64,000 bases of DNA, from NCBI RefSeq assembly GCF_038396845.1, contig NZ_CP151587.1:1-64000 (forward strand), in the 5' to 3' direction. Within the stretch, counting starts at the first letter, position 1. Each line of letters opens with the position of its first letter. This document shows, one piece after another, positions 57,122-64,000 of the stretch. The notes under the pieces were generated by a model, which saw only the letters and a list, made by a program, of their open reading frames with translations, did not search any database and had not been told where the DNA came from. A program made the translations under genes and the position numbers. Source of the stretch: Gymnodinialimonas sp. 57CJ19 (GTDB lineage Bacteria > Pseudomonadota > Alphaproteobacteria > Rhodobacterales > Rhodobacteraceae).

Positions 57122-58522
57122 ATGAGTATTACTGGTATATTGCGCGCGTGCCTTCTGGGTGCGGCAACACTTCTTATCCAACCAATTCCCTCAGCTCAGG
57201 CCCAAGGCCTGCGTGTTGTAGAGGGCGAAAGCACCGGTACCCTACGGGTGCCGATGAACCGCGCTGTCGTTGTTGAGGCAGAGATGCTCTTTGCAGAGCT
57301 TTCCGTCGCCAACCCGGCCATTGCGGATATCGCGACACTTTCTGAACGCTCCATCTACGTCCTGGGCCGCGCGCCCGGGCGGACGACGATGACGCTGCTG
57401 GGAGCCGATGGGTCCCTCATTGCCAACGTCGAAATTCAGGTCGTCCCCGATGTGGCCGAACTGCGCGAGCGTCTGCGAGAAATTCTTCCCGGCGACGCCG
57501 TCGAGGTGCGCACCGCCAATGATGGCATCGTGCTGTCGGGCACTGTCGGCTCTTCCTTCGCCGTCGATCGCGCCATGGAACTGGCCGAGCGTTATGCACC
57601 GGGCCGTGTGTCCAACCTGATGATGGTGGGCGGACAGCAACAGGTGATGTTGCAGGTACGCTTCGCGGAAATGCAGCGCACCGTGCGGCAGGAATTGTCA
57701 GCCTCCCTCGGGATTGGCGGCTCCACTTCTGATGCTGGCATGACCCTCGGCACCGGCAGCGCCAGTGGCCCCACAAGCTTCGGAGCGTCCGGTATCGGCG
57801 CGGGCCTAAGTGGCCGTACCGGCGGGCTTGGCGTCAGCTTCTCGGCGGGTGGTTTGCAACTGTCGGTTCTTCTTGAAGCGCTTGAATCTAATGGTCTCGT
57901 GCGCACTTTGGCCGAACCGAACCTGACGGCGCTTTCCGGTGCGACGGCCTCTTTCCTTGCGGGCGGCGAATATCCGGTGCCCACGGAATCGGAATCGGGT
58001 GGTACGACGATTGAATTCAAACCCTTCGGCGTCCAGCTGGCCTTCACCCCCACCGTTGTCACTGACGGCATCATCAACCTTGCGCTGAACGCCGAGATCT
58101 CTTCGATCGGTGAGATCATCGCCGCCACCGGTGCCCCTGCGGTTAACACCCGCTCGGCCACGACCACGGTGGAAATGCGTGACGGTGACAGCTTTGCCAT
58201 TGCGGGCTTGTTGCAAGATGACTTCCGCAGCTCGGTTGGTGCTGTGCCATGGCTCAGCGATCTTCCGGTGCTTGGGCCGCTGTTCCGGTCCTCGTCCTAT
58301 CAACGAGAGCAATCGGAGCTGGTGATTATCGTCACGGCGCATCTGGTAAGCCCGGTCAACGGCGAGGCTCTGGCGCTGCCCACCGACCGTGTGCGTATCC
58401 CGACCGAAAGCGAGTTGTTCTTTGGCGGTCACGTCGAAGGCCGAGGCCCCGCCCCCGGCACCGCGGCAGGAGAGGTCGCTCAACAAGACTTCTCCGGCTC
58501 TTACGGCTACGTGTTGGACTGA
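57122..58522 (+). CDS. cpaC: Tad pilus secretin CpaC (RcpA)
   Basis: A 466-residue outer-membrane secretin through which the pilus leaves the cell. A signal peptide (about 1-27, ending AQAQG) is followed by a pilus-secretin N-terminal domain with VEGESTGTLRVP, a BON-like region (about 115-160), and the secretin homology domain (about 180-405) with VRTLAEPNLTALSGATASFLAGGEYPVP (segments AEPNLTALSG and FLAGGEYPVP) and VPWLSDLPVLGPLF. The C terminus is polar. It begins the second part of the tad operon, 215 bases after cpaB. Confidence 0.95.
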   Translation: MSITGILRACLLGAATLLIQPIPSAQAQGLRVVEGESTGTLRVPMNRAVVVEAEMLFAELSVANPAIADIATLSERSIYVLGRAPGRTTMTLLGADGSLIANVEIQVVPDVAELRERLREILPGDAVEVRTANDGIVLSGTVGSSFAVDRAMELAERYAPGRVSNLMMVGGQQQVMLQVRFAEMQRTVRQELSASLGIGGSTSDAGMTLGTGSASGPTSFGASGIGAGLSGRTGGLGVSFSAGGLQLSVLLEALESNGLVRTLAEPNLTALSGATASFLAGGEYPVPTESESGGTTIEFKPFGVQLAFTPTVVTDGIINLALNAEISSIGEIIAATGAPAVNTRSATTTVEMRDGDSFAIAGLLQDDFRSSVGAVPWLSDLPVLGPLFRSSSYQREQSELVIIVTAHLVSPVNGEALALPTDRVRIPTESELFFGGHVEGRGPAPGTAAGEVAQQDFSGSYGYVLD

Positions 58523-58535
58523 GAGGGACTTGACC

Positions 58536-59198
58536 ATGACACATCAACGCCACTCCCGCCGTGCTGTTCTTGCGACGCTGGGGTCCACTTTGGCCCTGAC
58601 GGCTTGCGGATCTCTTACCGTTGAAACCGGGCGGCCCCTTGGGGCGCACCTGGACCAGAACGGCACGTTCGGCCAACCCACACGCAACAATATCGGCGTG
58701 CATAACGGCGATATCCGATGGGCCGAAATCTTGGGCGAACGCTTCGCCAATACCGTGCCCACAACGATCAACTTCGCCTTCAACTCCTCCGAGTTGGATG
58801 CGGTCGCCCGCAATATCCTGAACCAACAGGCCGCATTTATCCGGAACTTCCCCGAAGTGCGATTCTCGGTCTATGGGCACACCGATGCGGTCGGTTCCAA
58901 CAGCTACAACCAACGCCTTGGTCGTCGCCGGGCACGGGCCGCCGTGAACTATCTGGTCAGCCAGGGCATCAGCCGTAGTCGCTTGCAAGCCCTTGTTTCC
59001 TTGGGTGAAAGCCAGCCAATCGTGGCCACGGACGGGGAAGAACGCCGCAACCGCCGCACGGTGACAGAGGTTACCGGGTTCTTGGAAAACGACCCCCTTG
59101 TCCTTGATGGTCGCTACGCTGAAATCATCTACCGTACCTATCGTTCCGGTAGCGTAAGCGCGGGTGGTTCCGGTGGTGGCGGAGCCGCAGCAGAGTAG
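58536..59198 (+). CDS. OmpA-family lipoprotein in the tad locus
   Basis: A 220-residue protein with an N-terminal export signal that starts with a twin-arginine-like RHSRRAVLATLG and ends at a lipobox LTAC (Cys24). The OmpA-type domain (about 80-195) shows INFAFNSSELD, VYGHTDAVGSNSYNQRLGRRRA (read as GHTDAVGS and NQRLGRRRA) and LGESQP. It occupies the position of CpaD in other tad loci and may tie the secretin to peptidoglycan. The C terminus is a flexible Gly/Ser tail. GAGAGGGA stands 7 bases before the ATG. A strong terminator ends the unit. Confidence 0.87.
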   Translation: MTHQRHSRRAVLATLGSTLALTACGSLTVETGRPLGAHLDQNGTFGQPTRNNIGVHNGDIRWAEILGERFANTVPTTINFAFNSSELDAVARNILNQQAAFIRNFPEVRFSVYGHTDAVGSNSYNQRLGRRRARAAVNYLVSQGISRSRLQALVSLGESQPIVATDGEERRNRRTVTEVTGFLENDPLVLDGRYAEIIYRTYRSGSVSAGGSGGGGAAAE

Positions 59199-59240
59199 AA
59201 ATACCCTGCGCAAACCCGATAAGGTACTGAAACAAAAACA

Positions 59241-59275
59241 AAAACCGCGTCGAGCCATCGCTCGGCGCGGTTTTT
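59241..59275 (+). terminator. Rho-independent terminator after the OmpA-like lipoprotein
   Basis: A 15-bp stem (AAAACCGCGTCGAGC / GCTCGGCGCGGTTTT, one wobble) with loop CATC and a T5 tail. It splits the tad locus into two transcription units; cpaE must have its own promoter within 59276-59496, where I see no clear motif. Confidence 0.93.
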
Positions 59276-59496
59276 CGTTTGGAGACAAACCAGTGAAAGC
59301 CCGCGAATTGTAAACGTATTCCCTCATTTGTGTCCCATTCCTGCCGCTTTCTGCGGTCAAGTTCATCCTCGAGAAGGTCCCACGTGCCGAAGGCGCAGCG
59401 GATCCGATGGAATCACGGACGGCGTGTTCGAGCAGATAAAAACGCCCCGTGAATAGCAACGACCCGGGAAGTCCGGGCAGATGTGGGATTTGAGGA

Positions 59497-60765
59497 ATGA
59501 GTAGCGGATTGGCATTACACTCTGAACCAGCGCCTATTGTGGCGTGCACGGTTTCGAGCAAAGTTCATCACTTCGGTCTTCTGATCGAAGACATGGAAAA
59601 AGAGCTTGGCGAAGCATGGGGCGACCTGGGCTTTGACGAGGCCCGCGATTTTATCAATGCGTTGGACAAAGGCACGCTGGAGTTCATCGCTCTTGCTGTG
59701 CGCGAAGAGGATGAAGTGGACCTTGGCCGCGTGGGAGAGGTTATTCACGCCGCCCGCGCCAAGGATGTCGCCGTAATCTTGGTCCCCGAAAACCTCTCCA
59801 CCGCTGGCCTGCGCGAATTGTTGCGCCTTGGCGCGGATGATTTCGTCCCCTACCCCCTTGCCGAAGGCGCGTTGCACGACGCGATCGAAAAGATCGCCAA
59901 CGCAAAACGTCCGCCCGAACCCGCCCCCATCGCCGAGGTTCCCGCCCCCGCCGCTCCCACGGCGGCCACAGGTCAGCGCATGGATGGGCAATCCGCCATT
60001 TTCGCCGTGCAGAACCTTGCCGGCGGCACCGGCGCGACAACGCTTGCGGTAAACATGGCGTGGGAATTGGCCCATGCGGACAAGAAAAACCCGCCCTCGG
60101 TCTGTGTCTTGGATTTTGATCTGCAACACGGCTCGGTCGCGACCTATCTGGACCTGCCCCGCCGCGGCATTGTTCTGGAGTTGTTGCAGGATGCAGCGTC
60201 GATGGACAACGACGGCTTCAAGCAGGCGCTTGTGACGTATCAGGAAAAGCTGGCTGTTTTCACCACCCCGGCCGAGATCGTTCCGCTGGATCTGATCGGC
60301 CCTGATGAAGTGAACGCGGTCATTGATCTTGCCGCGCAGTCCTTTGACATCGTTGTCATTGATATGCCTCAGACGATGGTGATGTGGACGGAAACCGTCC
60401 TGGACCGTGCGGACGTGTATTTCACCACGATGGAGTTGGACCTGCGTTCAGCCCAGAACGCCATGCGTTTCATCGAGGCGTGCAAATCCGAAGGGCTGGC
60501 GCTGGACAAGATGCACTACGTCTTGAACCGCGCGCCGGGCATGACCGATTTGAACGGCAAGAACCGGATGAAAAAGATGGCCGATGGCCTTGGGGTCAAG
60601 TTCTCCACCCTGCTTCCCGAAGGGGGCAAGGCCGTCATGCAGGCGGGCGACAACGGTGAAACATTGGCCGAAGCCGCGAAGAAGAACCCCTTACGCAAGG
60701 AAATCATGAAGCTGACCGACGGGCTTTACAAAGCCATGGCGACCGGCGCGAAAGCGAAGGGGTAA
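59497..60765 (+). CDS. cpaE: Tad pilus localisation ATPase CpaE (TadZ)
   Basis: A 422-residue protein with an N-terminal receiver-like domain (about 15-135, LGADDFVPYPL as its end) and a Pro/Ala linker, then a MinD/ParA-type domain from about 165. The deviant Walker A reads AGGTGATT at 175-182, so both lysines of the KGGxGKT motif are replaced by Ala. VCVLDFDLQHG and VVIDMPQ are the later nucleotide-site motifs. TadZ/CpaE places the pilus machine at the cell pole, and atypical Walker motifs are known in this family. GAGGA precedes the ATG. It starts the cpaE-cpaF-tadB-tadC unit. Confidence 0.93.
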   Translation: MSSGLALHSEPAPIVACTVSSKVHHFGLLIEDMEKELGEAWGDLGFDEARDFINALDKGTLEFIALAVREEDEVDLGRVGEVIHAARAKDVAVILVPENLSTAGLRELLRLGADDFVPYPLAEGALHDAIEKIANAKRPPEPAPIAEVPAPAAPTAATGQRMDGQSAIFAVQNLAGGTGATTLAVNMAWELAHADKKNPPSVCVLDFDLQHGSVATYLDLPRRGIVLELLQDAASMDNDGFKQALVTYQEKLAVFTTPAEIVPLDLIGPDEVNAVIDLAAQSFDIVVIDMPQTMVMWTETVLDRADVYFTTMELDLRSAQNAMRFIEACKSEGLALDKMHYVLNRAPGMTDLNGKNRMKKMADGLGVKFSTLLPEGGKAVMQAGDNGETLAEAAKKNPLRKEIMKLTDGLYKAMATGAKAKG

Positions 60766-60769
60766 CGCG

Positions 60770-62272
60770 ATGTTTTCCAAGTACAAGAAATCCGGCAATG
60801 GCGCTGGCGTTGCGCCTATCAGCGAAGTGACCAAGGCCGCCAAAGCCGCCCCGGCACCGGCCCCCGCCGCAGCCGCAGCCGCAGCGCCCGACGCCCCCAA
60901 AGCCGCAGCGCCTGCACCCAAAGTCGCCCGCAAGCCCGGCCCCGTGGCCGCGGTGCCGACGCCTGCGGCCGCCAGCGGCGAGGACAAGGACCGCAAGCGC
61001 CGTCTGCGTCTGGATGAAGTGAAGACCGAGATGCACCACCGGCTTCTCGACAACCTGAACCTGTCGGCGCTGGAAGGCGCCAAAGAAGCCGAGCTTCGCG
61101 CCGAAATCACCTCCATCACCAGCGAGCAGCTTGGTGAAATGGGTGTCGTGCTGAACCGAGAAGATCGCCAGACCCTGAACACTGAATTGTTCGACGAGGT
61201 CACCGGCCTCGGCCCGCTGGAACCGCTTCTGAAAGACGACACCGTTAACGATATTCTGGTGAATGGCCCCAACCGGGTGTTCGTGGAACGCGCGGGTAAG
61301 CTGGAACTCAGCGATGTGCGTTTCAAGGACGAACGCCACCTGCTGCGGATCATCGACAAGATCGTTTCCGCCGTGGGTCGCCGGGTGGACGAAAGCAACC
61401 CCTACGTCGATGCGCGTCTGAAAGATGGCTCTCGTTTCAACGCCATGGTGCCGCCGGTGGCTGTGGACGGGTCGCTCGTCTCCATTCGTAAGTTCAAGAA
61501 AGAGAAACTGGGCATTGATGACCTGGTGAAATTCGGCGCGTTTTCCGAAGAAATGGCCGCCTACATCCAGGCCGCCGTGGCGTGCCGTTTGAACGTGATT
61601 GTGTCGGGCGGTACGGGCTCGGGTAAAACCACCACGCTCAACGCGCTGTCTTCCTTCATCGACAACTCCGAACGCATCCTGACGATCGAGGATACGGCTG
61701 AACTCCAGCTGCAACAGGTTCATGTGGGCCGGATGGAAAGCCGTCCGCCGAACGTGGAAGGCAAGGGCGCCGTGACACAGCGCGACTGTCTGCGAAACGC
61801 CCTGCGGATGCGTCCTGACCGGATCATCGTGGGGGAAACCCGCGGCGAAGAAGTTATCGACATGTTGCAGGCCATGAACACGGGCCACGATGGCTCTATG
61901 ACCACAATCCACGCCAACAACGCCCGTGACGCCTGTTCGCGTTTGGAAAACATGGTCGCCATGGCGGGCATCGAGATGCCGCTAAAGGCGGTTCGCGCCC
62001 AGATCTCAGCAGCTGTGCACCTGATCGTGCAGGCCTCGCGCCTGCAGGACGGCTCTCGTCGGATGGTCTCCATCACCGAGGTGACGGGGATGGAGGGCGA
62101 AGTGATCTCCATGCAGGAAGTGTTCCGCTTCCAACGCACTGGGCTTCAGCCTGACGGCAAAATTCTTGGCCATTTCACCGCCTGCGGTGTGCGGTCCCAT
62201 TATTCCGAGCGGTTCCGGCAGTGGGGCTACGATTTGCCCGCGTCGATCTATGAACCCATCGCGGCCCAGTAA
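60770..62272 (+). CDS. cpaF: Tad pilus secretion ATPase CpaF (TadA)
   Basis: A 500-residue type II/IV secretion ATPase that powers pilus extension and, in Caulobacter, retraction. An Ala/Pro/Lys-rich N terminus (about 1-75) precedes the N-terminal domain ([17 protein letters not shown] onwards). The Walker A GGTGSGKT lies at 280-287, the Asp box and Walker B follow ([19 protein letters not shown], read as [12 protein letters not shown]), and the His box is [11 protein letters not shown]. It is 4 bases after cpaE. All catalytic motifs appear intact. Confidence 0.96.
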   Translation: MFSKYKKSGNGAGVAPISEVTKAAKAAPAPAPAAAAAAAPDAPKAAAPAPKVARKPGPVAAVPTPAAASGEDKDRKRRLRLDEVKTEMHHRLLDNLNLSALEGAKEAELRAEITSITSEQLGEMGVVLNREDRQTLNTELFDEVTGLGPLEPLLKDDTVNDILVNGPNRVFVERAGKLELSDVRFKDERHLLRIIDKIVSAVGRRVDESNPYVDARLKDGSRFNAMVPPVAVDGSLVSIRKFKKEKLGIDDLVKFGAFSEEMAAYIQAAVACRLNVIVSGGTGSGKTTTLNALSSFIDNSERILTIEDTAELQLQQVHVGRMESRPPNVEGKGAVTQRDCLRNALRMRPDRIIVGETRGEEVIDMLQAMNTGHDGSMTTIHANNARDACSRLENMVAMAGIEMPLKAVRAQISAAVHLIVQASRLQDGSRRMVSITEVTGMEGEVISMQEVFRFQRTGLQPDGKILGHFTACGVRSHYSERFRQWGYDLPASIYEPIAAQ

Positions 62273-62298
62273 GGCCAAAGCAACAAGGACGACCCACG

Positions 62299-63267
62299 AT
62301 GGAACTGTCTATCGAACCTCTCATCTATATCGGCATTTTCGTCGGTGTGATCATGCTGGTGAACGGCGTCTATCTTGCCATCTTCGGCAAGGCGATCAGC
62401 CTGAATGCCCGTGTAAACCGCCGCCTGACCATGCTCGAGAAGGGCAATTCCCGCGAAGACGTGCTGGAAAAGCTTCGCAAGGAGATGAACCAGCACAAGG
62501 GCGGCATTTCCCTGCCGTTCTACACGCTGATCGCCGACAAGGCGCAGAAGGGGAACATCGCCTTCACGCCAAACCAGTTGATGCTGGTGATGTTGGGTGC
62601 CACCGTTGCCGCGTTCCTTTTGCTGCAAATCCTCACCACCGCTTCCCTGCCAATCAGCGCCCTGTGCTCTGTGGGTATGGGCGTGGGCGGCGTGTTCTTC
62701 TGGGTCAACTCGACCGCGAAGAAGCGCATCGCCTTGCTGGAGGAACAGCTTCCCGACGCGGTGGAACTGATGGTTCGCTCCCTGCGCGTGGGTCACCCTT
62801 TTGTATCGTCGATCAACACCGTGGCGCGCGAAATGTCTGACCCCATCGCGTCCGAATTGGGCATTATCGCCGATGAAGCCGCCTATGGCCGCGATGTCGC
62901 CGAAAGCATCCGCGCCATGGCCGACCGCCTTGGCATCCAGGATTTGCGCTTCCTCGCCGTTGCTGTGGGTATTCAGCAAACCTCTGGCGGTAACCTGGCC
63001 GAGATCCTTCAGGGCCTCGCCAATGTGATCCGGGCCCGCTTCAAGCTGTTCCGCAAGGTGAAAGCCATCACGGCTGAGGCCAAATGGTCCGGCAACTTCC
63101 TGTCGGTTTTCCCCATTTTGGCGCTTATCGGCATCAACGTGATGCAACCCGATTATTACGCCGAGGTAATCGGCACCCCCGTCTTCATTCCCGCCTGTGC
63201 AGGCGTGGCCGTGGCCCTTGGCCTGAACATGGCCATCATGCGCATGCTGGTGAACATCAAAGTCTGA
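62299..63267 (+). CDS. tadB: Tad pilus inner-membrane platform protein TadB
   Basis: A 322-residue T2SSF-domain protein. Membrane helices lie at about residues 8-30, 95-135 (two close together), 268-288 and 295-315. The T2SSF domain spans about 158-285 (LPDAVELMVRSLRVGHPFVSSI, read as LPDAVELMVRSLRVG). It forms the platform with TadC on which CpaF acts. It follows cpaF by 26 bases. Confidence 0.95.
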   Translation: MELSIEPLIYIGIFVGVIMLVNGVYLAIFGKAISLNARVNRRLTMLEKGNSREDVLEKLRKEMNQHKGGISLPFYTLIADKAQKGNIAFTPNQLMLVMLGATVAAFLLLQILTTASLPISALCSVGMGVGGVFFWVNSTAKKRIALLEEQLPDAVELMVRSLRVGHPFVSSINTVAREMSDPIASELGIIADEAAYGRDVAESIRAMADRLGIQDLRFLAVAVGIQQTSGGNLAEILQGLANVIRARFKLFRKVKAITAEAKWSGNFLSVFPILALIGINVMQPDYYAEVIGTPVFIPACAGVAVALGLNMAIMRMLVNIKV

Positions 63268-63341
63268 ATATCCCGCAGCGGGCGAAGCGACGCACGTCAC
63301 GCCTTCACAAGGCAGCCGCCCCAACCTGAAAGAGCAGTCCG

Positions 63342-64000
63342 ATGGAATTCCTCCGTAGCCTTTTCGACAAAGCCAATGGCCTCTTGGTTGAACAATTTGG
63401 TGAACTGGGTCCCCTGATCGCCGTCGGCGGCCTTGGCGTCCTTCTGTGCCTCGTCGCGTTGCCAACGCTGATGAAGAAGCAAAAGGATCCCTACAAAAAG
63501 CTGCGTGAATCGCGCGGCGATGTGACGGACGACAAGAAGAACGGCCTACGGATTGGCGGCAAGAACGAGAAGCTGGACCGCTTCGCCCAATATCTGGAAC
63601 CCACGGACGAAGAAGAACTTTCTGCAACGCAGTTGATGATGATCCGGGCGGGCTATCGGTCCAAATCGTCGATCCAGATGTTCAACTTCGCCAAGCTGGC
63701 CCTTGGCATCGGCGGCCTGCTTCTGGGCACGCTTTACGTGATGGTGTCCGGTGGCGGCGGCTCGGCCCAGAACTCGGTTCTGATCGTGTTGATCCCCGGT
63801 CTCGCGGGCTATTACGCCCCGAAGTATTGGATCACCAAGCGGATGCAAACCCGCGAGGAACAGATTAACGCGGGCTTCCCCGACGCGCTTGACCTGATGC
63901 TGGTCTGTGTGGAAGCCGGACAATCGCTCGATCAGGCGATCATTAAAGTGGCCCGTGAAATCAAACCCTCCTACCCCGCCCTGGCCGAGGAATACGAGAT
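63342..64000 (+). CDS. tadC: Tad pilus inner-membrane platform protein TadC (partial)
   Basis: The first 219 codons of a T2SSF-domain protein; the gene runs off the right end of the window. A membrane helix at about residues 23-42, two more at about 123-160, and FPDALDLMLVCVEAGQSLDQAI (read as FPDALDLMLVCVEAGQS) mark the start of the T2SSF domain. It starts 75 bases after tadB with the ATG at 63342. The remaining tad genes (TadD, pseudopilins, TadV peptidase) are presumably further right or elsewhere. Confidence 0.93.
   Translation, partial: MEFLRSLFDKANGLLVEQFGELGPLIAVGGLGVLLCLVALPTLMKKQKDPYKKLRESRGDVTDDKKNGLRIGGKNEKLDRFAQYLEPTDEEELSATQLMMIRAGYRSKSSIQMFNFAKLALGIGGLLLGTLYVMVSGGGGSAQNSVLIVLIPGLAGYYAPKYWITKRMQTREEQINAGFPDALDLMLVCVEAGQSLDQAIIKVAREIKPSYPALAEEYE

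Overview
The window is a gene-dense, GC-rich chromosomal segment of an alphaproteobacterium, most likely a member of the Rhodobacteraceae (Roseobacter group). This rests on the five-gene F1 ATP synthase operon without F0 genes, a GcrA cell-cycle regulator, a phosphatidylcholine synthase, DUF2125 and DUF484 proteins, an Hda-like DnaA regulator, a complete-looking Tad pilus front end, and intergenic GC-rich elements of a type common in this order. I see no rRNA, tRNA, CRISPR array, insertion sequence or prophage. Almost everything reads as vertically inherited core genome. The last gene (tadC) runs off the right edge.

Layout. 1-5.8 kb: hda and an AI-2E family permease, a coupled hydrolase/isomerase pair, prs, a small membrane protein and an H-type lectin. 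5.9-10.9 kb: the atpHAGDC operon on the minus strand. 11.2-16 kb: flavodoxin and methyltransferase, gloB, clpA. 16-21 kb: an M23 peptidase facing a MotA/ExbB-like plus OmpA-like pair with a very long coiled coil, then a ChaC-like gene. 21-27.5 kb: DUF2125, the hisC-tyrC-extensin-like operon, priA. 27.6-32.1 kb: fsa, a fasciclin protein, exported msrB, DUF484-xerC, pcs. 32.2-38 kb: an inositol monophosphatase, divergent metR/metF, a thioesterase, argD-argF. 38-46 kb: DUF2235, a DMT exporter, a serine hydrolase, gcrA, a transglycosylase lipoprotein with AsmA, rimO. 46-53 kb: YigZ-like and M48 genes, a DCC protein, an HDAC-like amidohydrolase, and a CoA-transferase operon whose two subunits are separated by three unrelated genes. 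53-64 kb: the Tad/Flp pilus locus.

The pilus locus is the most striking part. A lytic transglycosylase gene is followed by three tandem 515-bp units. Each unit carries its own leader, a 67-residue pilin gene and a strong terminator. The three proteins are identical and the genes differ only at synonymous sites. A fourth, divergent pilin follows, then cpaB, cpaC, an OmpA-like lipoprotein, cpaE (tadZ), cpaF (tadA), tadB and tadC. All four pilins carry Asp-Trp where classical Flp pilins carry Glu-Tyr. The cpaB-cpaC gap holds two perfect and one near-perfect DnaA-box sequences around a hairpin.

Other points worth a second look: the MotA/MotB-like pair with a coiled coil of roughly 600 residues, the GSCFA plus SGNH-like pair inside the CoA-transferase operon, two adjacent perfect palindromes between metR and the inositol phosphatase gene, a hairpin repeat amplified with a 30-bp period, and five of nine convergent gene pairs that overlap by exactly 4 bp at their stop codons.
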